This document shows, one piece after another, positions 7,387 through 15,792 of a stretch of DNA of 23,532 bases (the first letter of the stretch is position 1; each line of letters starts with the position of its first letter). The notes beneath the pieces are model-generated. The model did no database searches and had not been told where the DNA came from. It worked only from the letters and a program-made list of their open reading frames with translations. The stretch covers positions 1 through 23,532 of the forward strand of contig CALVVH010000014.1 in the NCBI GenBank assembly GCA_944363805.1, written 5' to 3'. The stretch comes from an uncultured Bacilli bacterium. Lineage in GTDB: Bacteria; Bacillota_I; Bacilli_A; RF39; UBA660. The position numbers were made by a program, and so were the translations under genes.

Positions 7387-9591
7387 GTGGGAATAGTATT
7401 TAGTGCATTGTTGTTAATTGATGGTGCTATTTTTAATTTAATTGATTATCTTTATGATATATTTGATTTTTTAGCAAGAATAAATATTTTTGGTCAAGAT
7501 GATTACAATGTAATTGTTAGCCGAATATATGTTATTTTGGGAATTTTTATGCTCTTTGTTTTGGCTTATTCGTTACTTAAAGCTGTAATAAATCCTGATG
7601 ATTTTGCCAAAGGAGAAAGTTCTTTTCCAAATTTAATAAAAAATGTAGTTGTTTCATTGGTTATAATAATATTGTTACCTACAGTTTTCACTGTGGCTTT
7701 TAATATTCAAAATACTATATTGAATAACGATACTATTCCAAGACTGATTTTGGATGTTGAGAGTTTTGACGAGGTAGATGCTGATGCAGGACGAAAAATG
7801 GCTTTCTATACTTTTAGTGCCTTTTTCTATCCAAGTGCTAGTTATTGTACTGATGGAAATAGTGAATCTATGACTGAACAAGAAGAAAAAGAATGTAAAG
7901 AACGGATTAAAACATCGAATGTTACATGGTTTATACCAACTACTTGGGGTAATAGAGATTTCACTTTAGCGGTTGTTGATGAACAAGTCATGAATGGGGC
8001 TTCATTTACAAATTATAGCCAATTTAGTGATGAGGTGGCTAATAATCAAATAAATTACACGCCATTGGTTTCGACGGTAGCTGGAGTATTTTTGCTTTAT
8101 GTTTTACTAAATTTCTGCTTTGATTTAGCGGTACGTGTTGTAAAATTAGCTTTCTATCAAATAATTGCTCCGATACCAGTAATATGCCGTATTTTACCTG
8201 GTGGAAATATGAAGGATGTTTTTTCAAAGTGGGTAAAACAAGTAATTAGTATTTTTGTAGAGGTGTTTATAAGAATTGCTATAATGTATTTAGGGGTATT
8301 TATAATTACTTTAATTATGGATAATTTTGATAATATTCAAGGATTAAATCAATTATTATTTTCTCAAAAAATGATCGTTAGAGCTTTATTAATAATGGGA
8401 GTTATTATATTTATAAGACAAGCTCCAAAATTACTTAGCGAATTGTTAAATCTAGATACTGGTGGTATGAAACTTGGCATTATGGATAAACTTGCTATGG
8501 GCGGTGGCCTTATTGCTGGAGCAGCTGGTGCTGGACTTCTTACCGGTGGTGTTCGAAACCTTGTTGGAGGAGTTAGAAACACTGCTACTAATTTCAAAAG
8601 TGCAACTGGCGTTAGAGGTAAGCTTGGTGCAATAGCTGGTGGTGTTTTAGGTACTGGCGCATCAACAATAGCTGGCGCAGGTTCTGCAATGGTACGTTCT
8701 GGAGTTGGTGCTCGTGGTGCTAAGAATTTTAAGGATGCATCAGCAGCTACAAGTAAAGGACTTGCTGGAGCAGCAGTAGCTAAAACAAAACGCGCTGCAT
8801 ATAAAGCTAGTCATAGAAATGTTAGAGTTGCTGGACATAATTTTGATGTTGGAAAAATCCCAGTTATTGGTGGAGCTTTAGGAGTAGGTGCTGGACATAT
8901 CGGAGACGCATTCTATGGTGTTGGACAATGGGCTGGTTTAACTGGAGGCTTGGAACGATTACAAGCTGAACAAGCTGTTTATCAAGAAGGTATGGGATTT
9001 AAGAAAGATTTATTTGATTTGGTTTCAGATGACAAAAGTGTAATGGCTTATCAAGGTTTGATGAAAGCAGCACAAGATAGAGAGTTGTCCGATTATACTA
9101 ATTTCTATAAATTAAATGCTAATGGTGAAGTTTATGATAAACGTAATGGAGCAATTTTAAAGGATAAAGATGGGAATGTATTTAAAAATGTAGAAGCAGC
9201 TGCAATATTTACTAAAACGCAAGAAATTGATAAGTATGATACTGCCATTAAATTAGCATCAATGCGTGCTATTCATGAAAAATTACAAAGTGGTGACGGA
9301 AGATTTACAGCACAATTTGAAAAATTTGAAACGTATAAGAAGCAACATGCTGATAATGAATTGGTTAATTCTTTGATAATGAGGGATATAGACCAATCAC
9401 AATTGGATTTAATTAATCAAGCCTTAAGTACAAATGATTTTAATGATATTGATACTGCTAAGAAAACTCTTGAAAGTACCATTGGTGGAATTCTATATAA
9501 TGATAAACAATTTAAGATTAAGAATGGTGATGTAACTACAGAAATTGCTAAATTAGTTCAAGAAAAGAAGCAAAAAGAAGGAAATAAATAA
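7387..9591 (+). CDS. VirB6/TrbL-like polytopic channel protein
   Basis: This 734-residue inner-membrane protein has hydrophobic segments at about 3-22, 44-67, 84-106, 227-250, 288-315 and 329-347, with an extracytoplasmic region at about 110-220. Next comes a Gly/Ala-rich stretch (about 372-505) and a polar C-terminal region (about 505-734). VirB6-type proteins form part of the translocation channel; the conserved AFYQIIAPIPVI region fits the TrbL/VirB6 superfamily of Gram-positive systems. The start is GTG 7387 with AGGTG 7 bases upstream, only 10 bases after the pilin stop. The long soluble C-terminus is larger than in classical VirB6 and might contact the ATPases. Confidence 0.85.
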   Translation: MGIVFSALLLIDGAIFNLIDYLYDIFDFLARINIFGQDDYNVIVSRIYVILGIFMLFVLAYSLLKAVINPDDFAKGESSFPNLIKNVVVSLVIIILLPTVFTVAFNIQNTILNNDTIPRLILDVESFDEVDADAGRKMAFYTFSAFFYPSASYCTDGNSESMTEQEEKECKERIKTSNVTWFIPTTWGNRDFTLAVVDEQVMNGASFTNYSQFSDEVANNQINYTPLVSTVAGVFLLYVLLNFCFDLAVRVVKLAFYQIIAPIPVICRILPGGNMKDVFSKWVKQVISIFVEVFIRIAIMYLGVFIITLIMDNFDNIQGLNQLLFSQKMIVRALLIMGVIIFIRQAPKLLSELLNLDTGGMKLGIMDKLAMGGGLIAGAAGAGLLTGGVRNLVGGVRNTATNFKSATGVRGKLGAIAGGVLGTGASTIAGAGSAMVRSGVGARGAKNFKDASAATSKGLAGAAVAKTKRAAYKASHRNVRVAGHNFDVGKIPVIGGALGVGAGHIGDAFYGVGQWAGLTGGLERLQAEQAVYQEGMGFKKDLFDLVSDDKSVMAYQGLMKAAQDRELSDYTNFYKLNANGEVYDKRNGAILKDKDGNVFKNVEAAAIFTKTQEIDKYDTAIKLASMRAIHEKLQSGDGRFTAQFEKFETYKKQHADNELVNSLIMRDIDQSQLDLINQALSTNDFNDIDTAKKTLESTIGGILYNDKQFKIKNGDVTTEIAKLVQEKKQKEGNK

Positions 9592-9609
9592 AAGAAAGGA
9601 TAAAAGGGA

Positions 9610-9930
9610 ATGAATAACAATTATTTGATACCGGCGAATTCCAAAAAATCACAATTGATATTAGGGTTCTTTACTCCAGTTGATTTGATATTATTTGGTT
9701 CTGGATGTGGGCTTACAATATTACTTTTGATGTTAGTTAGAAATGCTGATCTAGCTAAGATGATAATAATATTGTTGCCGGCGCTAGTTACAGGATTCTT
9801 GGTAACTCCGGTAATGTATTACCATAATGTATTGCAATTTATAATAAATGTTGTCAGTTTTATCTTTAATACGAGAAGGTATTATTGGAGAGGTTGGTGT
9901 GTGAAATATGACTCAGAAAATAAACAATAA
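9610..9930 (+). CDS. PrgI-family (VirB3-like) membrane protein
   Basis: This 106-residue protein has an N-terminal polar segment (IPANSKKSQLILGFFTPVD) followed by two close transmembrane helices (about 25-45 and 50-70), then FIFNTRRYYWRGWCVKYD. This is the typical PrgI/VirB3 plan: small, two helices, next to virB4. VirB3-type proteins dock the VirB4 ATPase at the membrane. ATG 9610 follows AAAGGA. Its end overlaps the next gene by 23 bases, which suggests translational coupling. Confidence 0.88.
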   Translation: MNNNYLIPANSKKSQLILGFFTPVDLILFGSGCGLTILLLMLVRNADLAKMIIILLPALVTGFLVTPVMYYHNVLQFIINVVSFIFNTRRYYWRGWCVKYDSENKQ

Positions 9931-10462
9931 TGTAAGTTATAGTGAAGATTGGCTTCCTATTAAACAAATAATGAATGGAATGATTCAGTTAGATGATGGT
10001 ACTTATGTAACTGGCGTGAAAGTATTTCCTAAAAATATTTTCATAATGGATGTGGGAAGTCAAAATAATACGATATATAATTTGCGAAACTTTTACAATA
10101 GTATAGATTTTGAGTTTTGGTTATTAATTGCTGATCGACCTGTAGATATTGATGTTTATGTTTCACAATTACAACTTATGTATAATAATGCACAAAACAA
10201 TGCTATTAAGAAACTTATTATGCAAGATATAAATAAAGCTAATCTATTTACTAGCGTCGAATATAATGTAGTTGATACGGAATATTATATTTTATTTAAG
10301 GAAAAGAGAATGGAACTAGTACAAAAGAAGTTGCACAATTTGATAAGTGGTCTAGCTAATGCTGGGTTGCAATCACAACAAGCATCTAATAATGACTTGC
10401 GAATGCTTTTGGATAACTTCTTAAATGGCGGCGAACAAACTAATTTTGGGGCGGTGATGTAG
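9908..10462 (+). CDS. VirB4 N-terminal (TraC-like) domain as a separate ORF
   Basis: This 184-residue soluble protein (WLPIKQIMNGMIQLDDGTYV, then a long helical segment near 140-184) matches the N-terminal non-ATPase domain of VirB4/TraC proteins, which contacts the membrane partner PrgI/VirB3. It overlaps the prgI-like gene by 23 bases. It ends with TAG at 10460-10462, and the next base starts ATG of the ATPase part in the same frame, so the two ORFs would form one normal-length VirB4 (about 780 residues) without that codon. They may be made as two coupled proteins, or TAG may sometimes be read through. Confidence 0.82.
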   Translation: MTQKINNNVSYSEDWLPIKQIMNGMIQLDDGTYVTGVKVFPKNIFIMDVGSQNNTIYNLRNFYNSIDFEFWLLIADRPVDIDVYVSQLQLMYNNAQNNAIKKLIMQDINKANLFTSVEYNVVDTEYYILFKEKRMELVQKKLHNLISGLANAGLQSQQASNNDLRMLLDNFLNGGEQTNFGAVM

Positions 10463-12247
10463 ATGAAACTTAAAAGTGAAATTGCTCCTAAAGGAATGGA
10501 GTTTAAACCAACGGAATTTGTAATCGGAGGCAAATATGCTACGATTATGACTGTAATTTCTTTTCCAAGGAACATTGCTCCAGGATTTTTGTCAGATATG
10601 ACTAATATCAATGGTGTAAAGATTGCGATAAAGCATATTCCAATTGAATTTTCTGTTTTACAAAAAATGCTTAATAAAGAAATAGCGGATTTAAAGGTAA
10701 GATATCAAAGTGAAAAAGACCAAACTATGCAAGAAAGAATAAGACAAGACTATGAAAGTTTGGAACAATTTATTCAAATGCTTGCAGCTACTCAAGCAAG
10801 AATATTTGATTTTCAAATGCATTTGATGATTACAGCAAATAATAAGGAAGAATTGGAACTTAGAAAGATTCAAGTAAGAAGTTATTTAGATGCTTTGGGA
10901 ATGCGGGCAGTATCTTTGATGTTTGAACAAGAAAAAGCATTGAAGTCAATTTTACCGATATTTCCCCCACAAGATATTGAAAATAGAATTGGAACACCAA
11001 TTCCATCTGTTACGATTGCGGCGATGTATCCATTTGTATTTGACAGTATAAAAGATCCGGGAACAGCAACCCTTCTTGGGGTAGATATTTCTGGTGGGGT
11101 TATCTTATTTAATCAATTTTTATATCAAATTAGAAAAGAAAATAATCGGAATAATGCTAATTTAATTTTGCTTGGTATGTCAGGTTCTGGAAAATCGACA
11201 GCTGCCAAAGTTTTGTTGCGAGCTCACATTAGAAATGGTTATAAGATTGTTTGTGTCGATCCAGAAGGTGAACTTGAAGAAATGACAATTTCCCTTGGTG
11301 GAGACTTCCTAGATCTTGGTAAAGGTGGAGACTTTGGAATGATTAATCCACTAGAAATTGTAATTGATTCTGATGAAGAAGAAATTGCTCAAGGACTAGG
11401 TTATACTGTATTAACGAGAACACTACAACAAGTTAAGGCCTTTATGAAGTATTATTCTCCCAGTATTGAAGAAGATGTACTTACAATGTTTAGTGAAGTA
11501 TTACAAGATACATATAAGAGATATAAAATAGATTATGATACAGATTTTACTAAACTAACAAGTGCTGATTATCCAACATTTGATGATGTTTATGCAACTA
11601 TTAAAGGTCGTCTTTTATCGATGACAGATGCCACTCATGAACGGGATGTAATGGAAAGATTGGAACTAAAGGTTAGACCATTAGTTAAAGAACTTAGATA
11701 TTACTTTACAGGACATACAACCTTGAAAATTGAAAGTGATTTTATAGTATTTAACATAAAAGAATTAATGAATAGTGATGAAAACATTAAAAATGCATTA
11801 TTTTTCAATATTTTGAAATATGCATGGGGATTATGTTTGGATAAAGATGTCAACACAGTAATGATGGTAGATGAAGCTCATGTATTATTAGCTGGCCATA
11901 ATGAACTTGGTGCGGAATTTTTAGCTCAAATTCAAAGACGGAGCAGAAAATATAATACGGGAACAATTATTATTACGCAACAACCAACTGACTTTGCAGC
12001 TCCAAATATCATTACCCATGGTAAAGCAATATTCGATAATGCTTCATATTACTTAATTATGGGGTTACGGAAGCAAGCAGTTGATGATTTGGCTAAGTTA
12101 ATTGATTTGAATGATGCCGAAAAAGAATCGATTAAATATTATAATCAAGGTGATGCACTCTTTGTTTGTGGTAATAAACGTTTGCGTATTCAAGTTGTTA
12201 TTACCCAAGAAGAACTAGATTCGTTTGGATCAGGTGGGGGATTTTAG
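10463..12247 (+). CDS. VirB4-like conjugal transfer ATPase
   Basis: This 594-residue motor ATPase powers assembly and substrate transport at the cytoplasmic face of the type IV machine. Walker A is GMSGSGKST (Lys244, Ser245); Walker B is MMVDEAH (Asp470, Glu471). QRRSRKYNTG and IIITQQPTDF follow, as in VirB4/CD1110-type ATPases. The N-terminal 180 residues (IAPKGMEF onward) match the middle VirB4 region. ATG 10463 directly follows the previous stop, with GGCGGTG at 10450-10456 as a plausible ribosome binding site inside the previous gene, so reinitiation or coupling is likely. Confidence 0.95.
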   Translation: MKLKSEIAPKGMEFKPTEFVIGGKYATIMTVISFPRNIAPGFLSDMTNINGVKIAIKHIPIEFSVLQKMLNKEIADLKVRYQSEKDQTMQERIRQDYESLEQFIQMLAATQARIFDFQMHLMITANNKEELELRKIQVRSYLDALGMRAVSLMFEQEKALKSILPIFPPQDIENRIGTPIPSVTIAAMYPFVFDSIKDPGTATLLGVDISGGVILFNQFLYQIRKENNRNNANLILLGMSGSGKSTAAKVLLRAHIRNGYKIVCVDPEGELEEMTISLGGDFLDLGKGGDFGMINPLEIVIDSDEEEIAQGLGYTVLTRTLQQVKAFMKYYSPSIEEDVLTMFSEVLQDTYKRYKIDYDTDFTKLTSADYPTFDDVYATIKGRLLSMTDATHERDVMERLELKVRPLVKELRYYFTGHTTLKIESDFIVFNIKELMNSDENIKNALFFNILKYAWGLCLDKDVNTVMMVDEAHVLLAGHNELGAEFLAQIQRRSRKYNTGTIIITQQPTDFAAPNIITHGKAIFDNASYYLIMGLRKQAVDDLAKLIDLNDAEKESIKYYNQGDALFVCGNKRLRIQVVITQEELDSFGSGGGF

Positions 12248-12261
12248 TTAAGGTGGTTTAA

Positions 12262-14820
12262 TTGAATAGAAAAAGAGGAGTAAATAACGAAAATAAATTA
12301 CTTTATGATCCTAATCAAAGGCAACAAAGACGATTAGGTGCTTTTTCTATGCAAGAAATTGAAGAACCAGAGGAAGAAACTGTTGAAGAAAATGAACAAG
12401 ATGAAAGTATAGAAAGTGAAGAACAAGAAACATTACAAAATAATGGACAACAAGTAAATGAAGAAATTCCTCAAAATAATAATGTTGTAAAAGAGTCTTT
12501 AGCACAAGCTAAAAAAGTGGCTGGAAATACAGCGAAAACAGCTGTCAAGAATGTGGCTAAGAAAGCGGGGAGTGCTGTTGCTAAAGTAGCGGGTCAAATT
12601 GCAATGAAGTTACTTGCATTCATAATTGCTAATCCTTGGGTTTTAGCTATTCTTGGCATAGCTGTATTAATTATTATATTTATAGTTATCCTTGTAGGAG
12701 GTTCTTCTGAAAGCACTGGTGAAGGATATTATGATAAGCAATGTAACTTTAATGAGTCAGTTGTTACTCTTACAACATGTAATACTACAGAAACAACGGA
12801 AATGCCTTTAGATAAATATGTTATTGGGACTACTTATTCTCTAGTTAAAGATGGGACATATTCTAATGAAACAATTAAAGCTTTAATGGTAGTAATTAAA
12901 ACTAATGCTTTAAGTTATGGGGGATATAATAGTTCAGATAAAGATTTAACTTTAGATGATTGTTCAATACCATTTGTTAGTGTAGCTGATGGAGATAGTG
13001 ATTTATATGATAGTTTATCAAATATTTATAATGAAATAGAAAATAATATATATGTTGCTTCTTCTTATCAAGAAGTTATTTCATCTATGTCAGCTGCTGA
13101 TGCTTTACCAATTAATGACAGTATAATTAGTCAGATGGAAACTTTGGCAAGTGAAAGTAATCAATATAATACTATTCTAGATAATATTTACAATAATTCA
13201 GAAAATATAGTAAATAGTGCTGCTGGAACCATCTATGTGGGAGATTCAAGGACACAAGGAATGGTACTAGCAGGAGCAATTGATGCCGTTAATGCTGTTT
13301 ATGGTGTTGGCTATGGTTATAATTGGTTTATCGGTAATGGTTCATTTAATGCTAACAATACTAATGCAACAAGTGGTGCTATTGCAGCAGTAAATTCTAA
13401 AATTGGAAGTGGTTCATACAATATAGTTATTTGGTTGGGAGTAAATGATTATACTAATTTTAGTGCAGAGGATTATTATAATAAGTATTATGAATTAGCA
13501 ACTGGGGATTGGAAAAATCAAAATATTTATATTGTAGCTGTAGGTCCAGTTGATGATAATTTGGCACAAAATGTTGATAATGCAGGTATTAATAACTTTA
13601 ATAATGAAATGGCTAATTTAATTAGGAATACTAATGTTAATAATCTTCATTATATTAATTTGAATTATAGTATTCAAAGTTATGATAGTATGGGTGTTCA
13701 TTATAGCAATGCTGATTATGTAGAAATTCATGAACAAATTAGTAATAATATTACAACAGGAAGAAATGTTGATTTGGCGATTTATGATTTATCAACTTAT
13801 TGTACTTTTTATACGGTTACAGAAAATGATGCTTATTGGTGGCCAATAGGTAGTACGAATGCAACTAATGGTAATGTTTATGGCGGAAATCCTAGTACTA
13901 CTAATGTTTCTTCACCTTATGGTCCTAGAACTATTAATGGTATTTATAGTTTTCATAAAGGGGTAGATATAGCTGCCACTTGTAATCAAAATGTTATTAT
14001 TGCGACTAAATCTGGTACTGTTACGAAAGTAAATGATACTTGTCCAAGCTATGGTAGTTATCAAAATGACTGTGGCGGTGGTTATGGTAATTATGTTATG
14101 ATTGACCATGGTGATGGTACTTCGAGTGTTTATGCCCATATGTATTCTGGTTCAGTAACTGTTAATGTTGGAGATACTGTTCAACAAGGGGAAAAAGTTG
14201 GAATGATGGGTTCTAGTGGTAGTTCTACTGGTTGTCATTTACACTTTGAAATTAGAATAAATGATTCACAAGTAGATCCTTTAGAATATATTAGTGCTGA
14301 TAATCCAAGACCAGTTGTAAGAAATATATCGATAGATGCTGGTTCTGAGGGAGGACAACAAGCAGTGTGTCAAGCACTTTTAGATAGTGGTTTTTCAGAA
14401 AATGCTACGATAGGTATAATGGTAAATGTTAATGCAGAAAGTGGCTTTAGAACTGATGCTGTTGAATATTCAAGTGGGTATACAATCGATAATATTTATA
14501 GTGCACCAGCTGATGTAGCTGCAGGGTTTGGATTGTTTCAATGGAGCTTTGGCAGAAGAATTAATGTTATAAATTATGCTCGAAATAATGGAATGGATCC
14601 AACATCATTGCAAGCACAATTAGAGTATTTTGTTCAAGAACTTAATACATCTTATCCGGTAACTTTAAAATATGTAACTGGTAATTATTCGGCATATGAT
14701 ATAGCTACTAATTTTTGTTTAGATTTTGAAAGACCAGCAAATAAAAATACTACCTGTCCAAATAGAGCTACAAATTATGTTGATATGTTTACTAGTTATG
14801 TTAAAAATGGTTGTAGTTAA
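12262..14820 (+). CDS. membrane-anchored multi-enzyme wall remodeller (VirB1-like)
   Basis: This 852-residue protein should open peptidoglycan for the secretion channel. The start is TTG 12262, with AGGTGG 5 bases before it. Order of parts: an acidic cytoplasmic N-terminus with a Lys/Ala-rich helix (about 75-113), one transmembrane helix (about 117-145), then outside the cell a weak SpoIID/amidase-enhancer-like region (about 165-310, MPLDKYVIGT and KALMVVIKTNA), and an SGNH/GDSL hydrolase domain (about 322-490; Ser329 in GDSR, Asn395 in GVND, His480 in GVHYS). Next are an M23 endopeptidase (about 550-680; zinc ligands His565, Asp569 and His661, catalytic His626 and His659) and a C-terminal phage-tail-lysozyme-like domain (about 688-850; Glu726 in NAESGF). 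M23 and lysozyme are confident, SGNH good, SpoIID tentative. The domain set could cut glycan and peptide and remove an ester decoration. Confidence 0.88.
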   Translation: MNRKRGVNNENKLLYDPNQRQQRRLGAFSMQEIEEPEEETVEENEQDESIESEEQETLQNNGQQVNEEIPQNNNVVKESLAQAKKVAGNTAKTAVKNVAKKAGSAVAKVAGQIAMKLLAFIIANPWVLAILGIAVLIIIFIVILVGGSSESTGEGYYDKQCNFNESVVTLTTCNTTETTEMPLDKYVIGTTYSLVKDGTYSNETIKALMVVIKTNALSYGGYNSSDKDLTLDDCSIPFVSVADGDSDLYDSLSNIYNEIENNIYVASSYQEVISSMSAADALPINDSIISQMETLASESNQYNTILDNIYNNSENIVNSAAGTIYVGDSRTQGMVLAGAIDAVNAVYGVGYGYNWFIGNGSFNANNTNATSGAIAAVNSKIGSGSYNIVIWLGVNDYTNFSAEDYYNKYYELATGDWKNQNIYIVAVGPVDDNLAQNVDNAGINNFNNEMANLIRNTNVNNLHYINLNYSIQSYDSMGVHYSNADYVEIHEQISNNITTGRNVDLAIYDLSTYCTFYTVTENDAYWWPIGSTNATNGNVYGGNPSTTNVSSPYGPRTINGIYSFHKGVDIAATCNQNVIIATKSGTVTKVNDTCPSYGSYQNDCGGGYGNYVMIDHGDGTSSVYAHMYSGSVTVNVGDTVQQGEKVGMMGSSGSSTGCHLHFEIRINDSQVDPLEYISADNPRPVVRNISIDAGSEGGQQAVCQALLDSGFSENATIGIMVNVNAESGFRTDAVEYSSGYTIDNIYSAPADVAAGFGLFQWSFGRRINVINYARNNGMDPTSLQAQLEYFVQELNTSYPVTLKYVTGNYSAYDIATNFCLDFERPANKNTTCPNRATNYVDMFTSYVKNGCS

Positions 14821-14834
14821 GGGGAAGATTTGTG

Positions 14835-15734
14835 ATGAATGATAAGAAATATTTAAGAATAGTCATTGTAATTATTTTAATTTTAGCAGTAGTTTCAGTT
14901 GGTTTAATTTGGTTATTGGGCAATAATACTAATGATAATATAGATAATATAGATGATACATCTTCGATTGATAATCCAACATTACGAGTGTTGCAAAATG
15001 CGGCTAATGAGTTTTTTACAGTTCAAAGAATAGTCAATAATTATTATGAAATTATAAAAAGTAATAATGCCCAAGAAATATATAACGTTTTGGATAAAGA
15101 TTATGTAATAAGTAATGCAATTGATGAAAATAATGTTTTAAACTTTTTTACAAATGATTATGAAGATACATCTTATATTGCGAAAGAAATACAATACATT
15201 AGAGGAGAAAATACCACGTATTATTTTGTTAATGGATATTTATTAAATCAAAATATTGTAACAGAAGAAATAGAATATGATGCAAATGTAAATTACTTAG
15301 TGATTACAGATACAGAAAAAAATTTATATGCTATACATCCTTTAGAAAGTAATGAATTTAATAATTTTGTAAGTAGTTATGATTTTAAAAATACATTAGA
15401 ATTAAATGAAGATAATTCATATAGTAATATAAATATTATAGAAACTAATAAACTTACCACTTATATAAATGAATTTTTAAGTTTAATGTTTTTAGATACT
15501 GAAAGGGCTTATAATATGCTCGATGATGCTACTAAAAGTTATTTTGGTTCGTATGATAGTTTTAGTGATAGTTTGTTAGATACTTATGATAGAATATCTC
15601 CGGTTATATTTTCGTATTCACAAGAAACTGGTGATGATTATATTTTATATAGTGTTATAGATAATAATGATAATCGAATTAGAATATATGAGTATAATAC
15701 TATGAATTATGTTTTAGGTTTTAATTTTGATTAA
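14835..15734 (+). CDS. VirB8/TcpC-like bitopic protein
   Basis: This 299-residue protein has a short basic cytoplasmic N-terminus, one transmembrane helix (about 6-28), an Asn/Asp-rich linker, and two similar extracytoplasmic modules (about 55-175 and 205-299). Each begins with a helix pair ending in a Leu-Asp motif (EIYNVLDKDYV, then RAYNMLDDATK). Two NTF2-like modules after one helix is the layout of TcpC from the Clostridium perfringens plasmid pCW3 and of VirB8 scaffolds. ATG 14835 is chosen over the adjacent GTG 14832, with GGGGAAG upstream. Primary sequence similarity is weak, so the call depends on topology, the internal repeat and position between the wall enzyme and virD4. Confidence 0.72.
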   Translation: MNDKKYLRIVIVIILILAVVSVGLIWLLGNNTNDNIDNIDDTSSIDNPTLRVLQNAANEFFTVQRIVNNYYEIIKSNNAQEIYNVLDKDYVISNAIDENNVLNFFTNDYEDTSYIAKEIQYIRGENTTYYFVNGYLLNQNIVTEEIEYDANVNYLVITDTEKNLYAIHPLESNEFNNFVSSYDFKNTLELNEDNSYSNINIIETNKLTTYINEFLSLMFLDTERAYNMLDDATKSYFGSYDSFSDSLLDTYDRISPVIFSYSQETGDDYILYSVIDNNDNRIRIYEYNTMNYVLGFNFD

Positions 15735-15763
15735 AATTTTTCCAAATATTATGTATTTTGTTG

Positions 15764-15769
15764 TATAAT
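15764..15769 (+). promoter_or_regulatory. possible internal -10 box before virD4-like gene
   Basis: TATAAT lies in the 58-base gap between the VirB8-like and VirD4-like genes, the largest gap in the operon. No good -35 is visible. It might allow separate expression of the coupling protein. Confidence 0.35.
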
Positions 15770-15792
15770 AATTAAAGAAAGGAAGAAGACTT

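Noticed and set aside
9908..12247. Programmed frameshift joining the two VirB4 parts
   Set aside because: Both parts are in the same frame; only a TAG separates them, so no frameshift is involved.
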